A DNA stretch of 9,755 nt from an uncultured Eubacteriales bacterium. Its GTDB lineage: Bacteria; Bacillota; Clostridia; Monoglobales; Monoglobaceae. Location: NCBI GenBank assembly GCA_900550775.1, contig URTH01000055.1, positions 1 through 9,755 on the forward strand, given 5' to 3'. The notes beneath the pieces are model-generated. The model was not told the DNA's origin and did not search any database. It saw only the letters and a list, made by a program, of their open reading frames with translations. Positions 1 through 4,320 of this stretch are shown here, piece by piece. The position numbers and the translations under genes were made by a program. How positions within the stretch are numbered: position 1 is the first letter of the stretch; every line of letters begins with the position of its first letter.

Positions 1-159
1 GGAGCGCAGCGCCATAATATGGCCGAGCAGGGTTTCGCTTGTCATATAACTGTGTTCATTGTCAACCCAGATAAAATCATAGCCGCTAAGACCGGCAATT
101 TTTGCAATGCTGATATCGGAGAGCTGCACATACATTCCGATTGTTTTTTCTCTTTTCAT
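1..159 (-). CDS. HpcH/HpaI-family aldolase, N-terminal part (cut by window edge)
   Basis: Only the first 53 codons are inside the window; the rest lies off the left edge. The translated start (MKREKTIGMYVQLSD...) contains GYDFIWVDNEHS at about residues 26-37. This matches the HpcH/HpaI aldolase/citrate lyase pattern of Gly-x-Asp followed by hydrophobics, Asp and a Glu-His pair, where the His acts in the metal-dependent retro-aldol reaction. Members cleave 2-keto-3-deoxy sugar acids or related hydroxy-oxo acids to pyruvate plus an aldehyde. The substrate cannot be read from this fragment. The ATG at 159-157 has AAAGGA about 6 nt upstream and a promoter 40-70 bp further up. It is divergent from an AraC-type regulator, which suggests carbohydrate-responsive control. 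The family call is fairly secure; the exact enzyme is not. Confidence 0.75.
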   Translation of the reverse strand, partial: MKREKTIGMYVQLSDISIAKIAGLSGYDFIWVDNEHSYMTSETLLGHIMALRS

Positions 160-197
160 GATTTTTTCCTTTTAACACGATATACACCTCCGCGGTT

Positions 198-227
198 ATC
201 GTAGCGCAGATATGTTCTTGTTGTCAA
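198..227 (-). promoter_or_regulatory. Sigma-A-type promoter of the HpcH/HpaI aldolase gene
   Basis: On the minus strand a perfect -35 TTGACA (227-222) is followed after 18 bp by TACGAT (203-198), a 4/6 match to the -10 box. The aldolase ATG lies about 40 nt downstream. The weaker -10 box next to a divergent AraC gene would fit activation by that regulator, which is inference. Confidence 0.55.
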
Positions 228-269
228 TCAAGAAAAAAGACATTTTATTTTCAATTTGAGACAATCGAG

Positions 270-298
270 TTGACATTGTTTTGGCGGCTTGCTACAAT
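270..298 (+). promoter_or_regulatory. Sigma-A-type promoter of the AraC-family regulator
   Basis: TTGACA at 270-275, a 17-bp spacer, and TACAAT at 293-298. This is a near-consensus promoter reading toward the regulator, with transcription expected around 305. It lies back to back with the aldolase promoter. Its presence also excludes the upstream TTG (270) and ATG (297) as translation starts. Confidence 0.8.
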
Positions 299-326
299 GG
301 GAAAAAACGGGAAATGGAATGAGACG

Positions 327-1163
327 ATGATTCTGAAAGAGTATACGCCCGCGAGGGCAGAATATTTGCAAAAACTGCCGTTTTCGTTTCGTCCGCAGGA
401 GATTGATGTCTTGTGGTTTACGCTGCTTACCGCGGAAAATATCCGAAAAAACACCTGCCATGAAAATCATCATCATACTTTTTATGAAATACATTTTGTT
501 TATGATGGCATGGCAGAGTATCAATGCGGCGAAAGCAGCGTGCGGCTGCAGAAAAATCAGGCGCTGTTTCTTTCGCCGGGTACGCTCCATCGGTATATCG
601 ATTCGGACGATGCGGTGTGCAAGGCATCGCTGGCTTTTTCGGCAGAGCCGGGGCTTCTTTTGGAAGAATACCCTCAAAAATTGGAATACCCGAAGGATAT
701 CAACACGATGACCGATGCAATCTTAGCCGTGAGCGATCCGGCCAATCCGCTCAGTGAGGTCATCATTACGGGGCGTCTTTACGAGATTTTGTCGGCGGTT
801 TTTAAGCGGCTGCAAATCGTTCTGCCATGTGCCGAAAAGACGGAGAACGATGCAAGAGTGCGGGTCGCAAAGAATTTTATCCGTGAAAATCTGCATCGGA
901 ATATCAAAACGGGCGATGTTGCAAAAGAGTGCTGCCTGTCTACTAAGCAGCTTGGACGGGTATTTCAGAAAAAGACGGGGCGTTCGGTCTTTTCATATAT
1001 TACGGAGCAGCGCATCGCATGCAGCAAAAAGCTTTTGCGGAAAGGAAAAAACAGTATCAAGGAAATCAGTCAAATGACCGGTTTTGAAAGTGCAGCCGGT
1101 TTTACCGCTTTCTTTAAGCGGCACACCGGTATATCGCCCGGTGCGTATCGGGATTCCCTCTAA
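327..1163 (+). CDS. AraC/XylS-family transcriptional regulator
   Basis: A 278-aa DNA-binding regulator. The N-terminal half is a cupin-like sensor domain: HENHHHTFYEIHFVYDG at residues 45-61 is the usual His-rich first cupin strand pair, and LSPGTLHRY at 82-90 is the second cupin segment. The C-terminal ~100 residues (about 177-276) are the AraC double helix-turn-helix: KTGDVAKECCLSTKQLGRVF for the first, then SIKEISQMTGFESAAGFTAF and FKRHTGISPGAYR for the second with its conserved end. The ATG at 327 is chosen because the promoter covers the longer starts and GGAA (316-319) lies 7 nt upstream. Ligand unknown. Its position divergent from an aldolase gene and upstream of a nucleoside-hydrolase gene suggests it controls one or both, which is inference. 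Confidence 0.93.
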   Translation: MILKEYTPARAEYLQKLPFSFRPQEIDVLWFTLLTAENIRKNTCHENHHHTFYEIHFVYDGMAEYQCGESSVRLQKNQALFLSPGTLHRYIDSDDAVCKASLAFSAEPGLLLEEYPQKLEYPKDINTMTDAILAVSDPANPLSEVIITGRLYEILSAVFKRLQIVLPCAEKTENDARVRVAKNFIRENLHRNIKTGDVAKECCLSTKQLGRVFQKKTGRSVFSYITEQRIACSKKLLRKGKNSIKEISQMTGFESAAGFTAFFKRHTGISPGAYRDSL

Positions 1164-1178
1164 AATCGGCAGCCGATT
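1164..1178 (+). other. Short hairpin directly after the regulator stop codon
   Basis: AATCGGC, one A, then GCCGATT form a compact stem right after TAA at 1161-1163. No U-run follows, so it is not a standard intrinsic terminator. It could weakly attenuate read-through or protect the 3' end. The rest of the 101-bp gap holds the next promoter. Confidence 0.35.
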
Positions 1179-1203
1179 GATGCAAAAACCGAACCGAAAC
1201 ATG

Positions 1204-1233
1204 ATAGCATCTTTGCCAAAAACGTGCTATACT
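1204..1233 (+). promoter_or_regulatory. Probable extended -10 promoter with dyad, upstream of nucleoside hydrolase
   Basis: TGC followed by TATACT (1225-1233) is an extended -10 element. The -35 position (1205-1210, TAGCAT) is poor, as in promoters that need an activator. ATAGCA (1204-1209) and TGCTAT (1225-1230) form an inverted repeat that runs into the -10 box, and TTTGCCAAA (1212-1220) is a smaller palindrome near its centre. A regulator bound here would directly affect polymerase. The translation start is about 31 nt downstream. Confidence 0.5.
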
Positions 1234-1264
1234 GACGGAAAACCGATCATAAGGGGGAATTAAG

Positions 1265-2182
1265 ATGGAACTGTTTCAATTGTTTTCTAACTTAAATGTG
1301 CCGAAGGGACGCATTGACGCAGTGCTGGACACCGATACCTATAACGAGGTTGACGATCAGTTTGCACTTGCCTATATGCTCAAATCCGATGAAAAAATTG
1401 ACGTAAAGGCCGTTTACGCCGCACCGTTTTATAACAACAGATCAACCTCGCCGGGCGACGGAATGCGAAAGAGCTATGATGAAATTATCAAGGTGTTAGA
1501 CCTGGCCGGGTTTGGGCATTACCGGGATCGGGTGTTTTTGGGGTCGGAGCGGTATATGCCGGACGAAAACACGCCGGTGGAATCGGACGCCATGCGCGAT
1601 CTGATCGAACGGGCAAAAAACTATACGCCAAAGAATCCCTTGTATGTCGTGTGCATCGGTGCCGTAACCAATGTTGCATCCGCCCTCAGCGCCGCGCCGG
1701 AGATTGCGGAAAATATCGTGATTGTCTGGCTGGGCGGCCACGATATTCATCATCGGCTGGGGTGTCGGGAATTTAATATGATGCAGGATATTGCGGCGGC
1801 AAGGGTACTTTTTACAAGCAAAGCGCCGCTGGTGCAGCTCCCGTGTGCCGGTGTGGTCAGCGCCTTTCGGATTGCGGAGCAGGAATTTCAGTTTTGGCTA
1901 AGGGGAAAAAACGCGCTGTGCGATTTTTTGGTGGACAACGTGATGCGGGCGGAGGCACATTCTATGGGCAGACCGTGGTCGCGCATCGTTTGGGATGTGA
2001 CGGCAGTCGGCTGGCTTTTAAACCAAGACGGGCGTTTTATGGATTCCGTCTTGATGCCGTGCCGGATTCCGGAATATGATATGCGCTATGCCTGTGACGC
2101 AGACGCGAAGACGATCTGTTATGTAAACGAGATTCAGCGTGACGCGTTGTTTGAGGATTTGGTAAAAAAGCTTACGAAATAG
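1265..2182 (+). CDS. Nucleoside-hydrolase-like protein (IU-NH family)
   Basis: A 305-aa cytoplasmic protein of the inosine/uridine-preferring nucleoside hydrolase fold. These enzymes cleave the N-glycosidic bond of nucleosides to base plus ribose using a bound calcium. The N-terminal signature appears as DTDTYNEVDDQFALAYML (residues 22-39), two residues longer than the classic DxDPGxDD but with the acidic cluster intact. VCIGAVTNVASAL is the family's central strand/loop. GGHDIHH and REFNMMQDIAAARVLF match the usual GG...EFN...D-AA segment. IVWDVTAVGWLL carries the late Asp that completes the metal site. The ATG at 1265 has AAGGGGG (1251-1257) about 7 nt upstream. Length is normal. The extended signature marks a divergent subfamily, so the true substrate may be another N-glycoside. 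Its 3' end overlaps the convergent AraC gene by 11 bp. Confidence 0.85.
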   Translation: MELFQLFSNLNVPKGRIDAVLDTDTYNEVDDQFALAYMLKSDEKIDVKAVYAAPFYNNRSTSPGDGMRKSYDEIIKVLDLAGFGHYRDRVFLGSERYMPDENTPVESDAMRDLIERAKNYTPKNPLYVVCIGAVTNVASALSAAPEIAENIVIVWLGGHDIHHRLGCREFNMMQDIAAARVLFTSKAPLVQLPCAGVVSAFRIAEQEFQFWLRGKNALCDFLVDNVMRAEAHSMGRPWSRIVWDVTAVGWLLNQDGRFMDSVLMPCRIPEYDMRYACDADAKTICYVNEIQRDALFEDLVKKLTK

Positions 2183-2936
2183 AAGGTGCATCGCTTTGAC
2201 GGAATCGGTTGGGCGGCATTTGATACTTTTTTGAAAACATGGCGGAAAATTGGGAGCCGGTTGAAAATCCGCAAAGGGCGGCGATTTCCGTACAGGATTT
2301 TTTACTGTTTAAAAGCAGCTCAGCGGCTTTTTTCAATCGGATTTCCATTTGAAATTGCTTGGGCGACATACCAAATTCATTGGTAAACCGATGCCGAAAA
2401 TAATCCGGACTGTAACCGGTATCCTTTGCAAGCTGCAAAAGATCGAGCGGCTGGTTAAAATATTCCGTGATATAGGACGCAATGTAGCCAAGGTTTTTGG
2501 ACTGCTGCTCATTTCCTGCGGCATAGCGTGCCAAAAGCAATATGATTTCGGCCAGAAGATGGGAAATCAGCGCGTCATAATATGCCTTTTGCTCAGTGGC
2601 TTCTTTCATGATTTTTTTCATTATGCTGCCGATTTCCTCATGCCGCAGCATAGGAAAAGCGGCCTCTTTGATCGCGTGATGCGGAAAATCCGGGCAGCGG
2701 AATCCTAAAAAGGACACGGCGGCACCTGAAAAATGGACTTCGCTGTGCGGCGTGTTCGGGTAGACGAGATAAAGCGTGCCGTCCTGCAGCGGATAGGTGT
2801 TTTCGTGTATGGTAAGTACGCCGTCTGCCTTGTCAAAGCAGACGATCTCAAAACAATCGTGCATGTGACGCCCGACTGAGGTGTTTTTCTCTCTGCCTTG
2901 CATCAAAGAAAAGAAGGTTAGGGACGGGTTTTGCAT
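2172..2936 (-). CDS. AraC-family transcriptional regulator downstream of the retron RT
   Basis: A 254-aa regulator. Residues 1-80 form a cupin-like sensor (GRHMHDCFEIVCF at 22-34; YPNTPHSEVHF at 59-69). Residues about 148-248 are the AraC double helix-turn-helix: LDLLQLAKDTGYSPDYFRHRF, then CTEIAALCGFSTGSQFSAMF and SKKYQMPPNRFR. The ATG at 2936 is preferred over the adjacent GTG at 2939, because AGGTGA (2949-2944) then sits 7 nt rather than 4 nt away. It lies 52 bp downstream of the retron reverse transcriptase on the same strand. I see neither a terminator nor a convincing promoter in between, so it may be transcribed from the retron promoter. It overlaps the convergent nucleoside-hydrolase gene by 11 bp, so ordinary regulation of that gene is an equally good explanation of its place. 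Confidence 0.93.
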   Translation of the reverse strand: MQNPSLTFFSLMQGREKNTSVGRHMHDCFEIVCFDKADGVLTIHENTYPLQDGTLYLVYPNTPHSEVHFSGAAVSFLGFRCPDFPHHAIKEAAFPMLRHEEIGSIMKKIMKEATEQKAYYDALISHLLAEIILLLARYAAGNEQQSKNLGYIASYITEYFNQPLDLLQLAKDTGYSPDYFRHRFTNEFGMSPKQFQMEIRLKKAAELLLNSKKSCTEIAALCGFSTGSQFSAMFSKKYQMPPNRFRQSDAPSIS

Positions 2937-2988
2937 CACGTTATCACCTCGCTGAAAATGATTTGACCCGGCATTTTAGGCAGAAGAA

Positions 2989-3915
2989 CTAAGATTTTAT
3001 TGTGCGCAGCATCTCGAAAAGATCCGACCTTGCGGCGCGCATTTTTTGATCCTCTTTCTGCACGGACAAGGCATAGCTTACCTGTCCCAAAAGACGGCGG
3101 AGGCAGGTTTCTTCGTCCGTCAAAATGCCGCGGCGGCGGCAATGCTCCGTAACGCCGTATTTTTTACAATAATATACCTCCTGCAGCAGCGCGCGGCGAA
3201 TATCGCGCGGCGTCTGCGGCTTTTGGTTCACGACAATCCCGGTGACGCACTGTCGGTTGTGCGGCAGGGCAAACACCGTCTTTTTGGGATTTAAAAAGAA
3301 ACCGTGCTGCCGGAGCAAGTCCTGGACATGTGTTTTCACTTCGTCCTTGTCAAAGCGGCCGGAAAAGGTGAGATCATCGCAGTAACGGGTGTAGACGATG
3401 CCGCGTGTACGGCACCAGAGTCCTAATTGATCGTCAAAATCACGCATGACAAGGTTAGAAATGGCAGGAGAAGTAGGGGCGCCCTGTGGCAGCGCGTCCT
3501 TATGATAACAAAGCAGCGTCAAAAGAATGCGCAGCGGTTCAGCATAGATGGTTGGTGGAAAAGCCGCCGCCTTGACCTGCTGATAAAAAATCGAATCAAA
3601 AAAGGCATGAATGTCTAATTTGAGCAGCATGGGCGGCATAAGATGCGGCAGCGCATTGCGCCGCGGACTTCCGCCGTCACGGTACGCCGTGGCGTGGGGC
3701 GAAATCTCCATCGGCAAAAGCAATACCTCTAAAATTCTTTTTTGAATCTGTTTTAAGATCGCATCCGGCACAAACAGGCGGCGCGCGGTGCCGTCTTTTT
3801 TGGGGATAAAAACAGGCCGGTAATGCGAGGAAACCCGGTTGCTGACCGCATAAAGCGTTTTCGCCGGGATATTTAAATCATGTTCCAGGGAGGAAAGCTC
3901 CCGATAAATAATCAT
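2989..3915 (-). CDS. Retron-type reverse transcriptase
   Basis: A 308-aa stand-alone RT that would copy the msd part of the adjacent RNA into msDNA. In order: VFIPKKDGTARRL (35-47, fingers); RNALPH (86-91) containing the retron hallmark NAxxH; LLKLDIHAFFDSI (97-109) with the first catalytic Asp (D101); LPQGAPTSPAISNL (142-155); YTRYCDDLTFSG (175-186) with catalytic D180/D181; GFFLNPKKT (205-213); and VTG (224-226), the second retron hallmark. The catalytic box is YCDD rather than the more usual YADD. There is no maturase, endonuclease or other fused domain, and the length is typical for retron RTs. The ATG at 3915 has GGAGGG (3930-3925) 9 nt upstream; a longer in-frame start at 3984 would run into the RNA gene and is rejected. 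RT plus matching RNA make the retron identification strong. Confidence 0.95.
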   Translation of the reverse strand: MIIYRELSSLEHDLNIPAKTLYAVSNRVSSHYRPVFIPKKDGTARRLFVPDAILKQIQKRILEVLLLPMEISPHATAYRDGGSPRRNALPHLMPPMLLKLDIHAFFDSIFYQQVKAAAFPPTIYAEPLRILLTLLCYHKDALPQGAPTSPAISNLVMRDFDDQLGLWCRTRGIVYTRYCDDLTFSGRFDKDEVKTHVQDLLRQHGFFLNPKKTVFALPHNRQCVTGIVVNQKPQTPRDIRRALLQEVYYCKKYGVTEHCRRRGILTDEETCLRRLLGQVSYALSVQKEDQKMRAARSDLFEMLRTIKS

Positions 3916-3935
3916 AAAAAGCGTCCCTCCCTGTG

Positions 3936-3945
3936 CGGAGCAATA
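3936..3945 (-). repeat. Retron inverted repeat a2 (3' arm)
   Basis: Reads TATTGCTCCG on the minus strand, the exact reverse complement of a1. Reverse transcription is expected to start at the template base just 5' of it (3946). The RT ribosome binding site starts 5 nt beyond it. Confidence 0.88.
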
Positions 3946-4103
3946 CAAAGGTGTATGGCGCGGCGCTAAGCTATATCGATGCACAGCTGCGCTGTGCCTA
4001 TTTCTATATAGCGTGCGGCACGTCTGCGCTGTGGGCGCATTCGCATACGTTTATTGATTGCCGCCGGCGACTCGCCGGCGGTGCGAGGTTTTTCGCATAT
4101 CGC

Positions 4104-4113
4104 TATTGCTCCG
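4104..4113 (-). repeat. Retron inverted repeat a1 (5' arm)
   Basis: Reads CGGAGCAATA on the minus strand and pairs perfectly with a2. It is followed at once by GC, the first G (4103) being the predicted branch point. Confidence 0.88.
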
Positions 4114-4115
4114 AT

Positions 4116-4168
4116 TGATAAAACGCGGCCGCAGACCAAAAGCGGTGTGCTGCGCCCCGTTTTTATCA
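4116..4168 (-). other. Large imperfect hairpin in the retron leader, immediately before a1
   Basis: Two 19-nt arms (4168-4150 and 4134-4116) pair at 15 of 19 positions: 8 bp TGATAAAA/TTTTATCA at the base, a 3x3 internal loop, 2 bp, one mismatch, then CGCAG/CTGCG under a 15-nt loop. It ends 2 nt before a1. The leader from the predicted start (about 4231) to a1 is about 118 nt and holds no supported gene. Upstream of this hairpin is a smaller bulged one (AAATTTCG with CGAATTT). The element could insulate the a1/a2 fold or be a processing site; its role is unknown. Confidence 0.5.
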
Positions 4169-4237
4169 GCAAATTCGTTTAGCCGAAATTTCGTCTTTTC
4201 AGGCGGGTTCGGATTGTTCCCTTATGCCTACGGCGCC

Positions 4238-4266
4238 ATCATAACACGGCCGCATGGAATTGTCAA
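4238..4266 (-). promoter_or_regulatory. Sigma-A promoter of the retron
   Basis: Perfect -35 TTGACA (4266-4261), a 17-bp spacer, and -10 TATGAT (4243-4238). Transcription is expected near 4231, heading through the msr-msd RNA into the RT gene. The match is about as strong as any promoter in the window, so expression is probably constitutive. Confidence 0.85.
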
Positions 4267-4268
4267 GA

Positions 4269-4286
4269 CGGGCGCATGTGCGCCCG
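4269..4286 (-). terminator. Hairpin ending the cell-wall operon (weak U-tract)
   Basis: CGGGCGC, loop ACAT, GCGCCCG: a 7-bp GC-only stem 35 nt after the PBP stop codon. It is followed by only a short U-poor tail (TCTTG), so termination may be partial. It lies just 2 nt upstream of the retron -35 box, making a tight boundary between the two transcription units. Partial read-through would add cell-wall-operon transcripts to the retron. Confidence 0.5.
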
Positions 4287-4320
4287 GCCAATATGCGCCG
4301 TGTACCTTGGCAGCAGCGTT

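Larger units (their letters stand above)
3936..4113 (-). ncRNA. Retron msr-msd RNA
   Basis: A 178-nt RNA region bounded by perfectly complementary 10-nt ends, a1 (4113-4104) and a2 (3945-3936). Right after a1 the RNA reads UAGCGA; the G at 4103 is the expected 2'-5' branching guanosine, in the same context as in retron Ec86 (from memory). The msr part shows hairpins TGCGA/TCGCA (4097-4082, 6-nt loop), CCGCCGGCG/CGCCGGCGG (4081-4061, 3-nt loop) and possibly TGCGC/GCGCA (4039-4025). The msd part shows a long stem: GCTATAT/ATATAGC (4012-4006 with 3976-3970) enclosing GCACAGC/GCTGTGC (3997-3991 with 3987-3981) with loop GCA. cDNA synthesis would begin at 3946 and copy upward. msDNA would be roughly 75-105 nt depending on where the msr/msd border falls. 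a2 ends only 20 nt before the RT start codon, the standard retron layout. Confidence 0.9.

Noticed and set aside
270..326. Upstream TTG/ATG starts for the first AraC regulator
   Set aside because: They lie within the -35 and -10 boxes of its own promoter, so they would not be on the transcript.
2989..3915. RT as a group II intron maturase or a diversity-generating retroelement RT
   Set aside because: No maturase or endonuclease domain follows the RT, no intron domain V-like hairpin is seen, and no template/variable repeat pair is seen. NAxxH, VTG and the a1/a2 RNA fit a retron.
2989..3984. RT gene starting at 3984 (331 aa)
   Set aside because: The first 23 codons would overlap the msd and a2, and no ribosome binding site precedes 3984. 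The ATG at 3915 has GGAGGG at 9 nt.
3966..4172. Minus-strand ORF of 68 codons over the retron RNA
   Set aside because: TTG start without a ribosome binding site; Arg-rich composition typical of a chance frame; the region is explained by RNA structure.
3936..4286. CRISPR array or transposon ends in the repeat-rich gap
   Set aside because: The repeats are inverted pairs that form hairpins, not evenly spaced direct repeats. No transposase or target-site duplication is seen.
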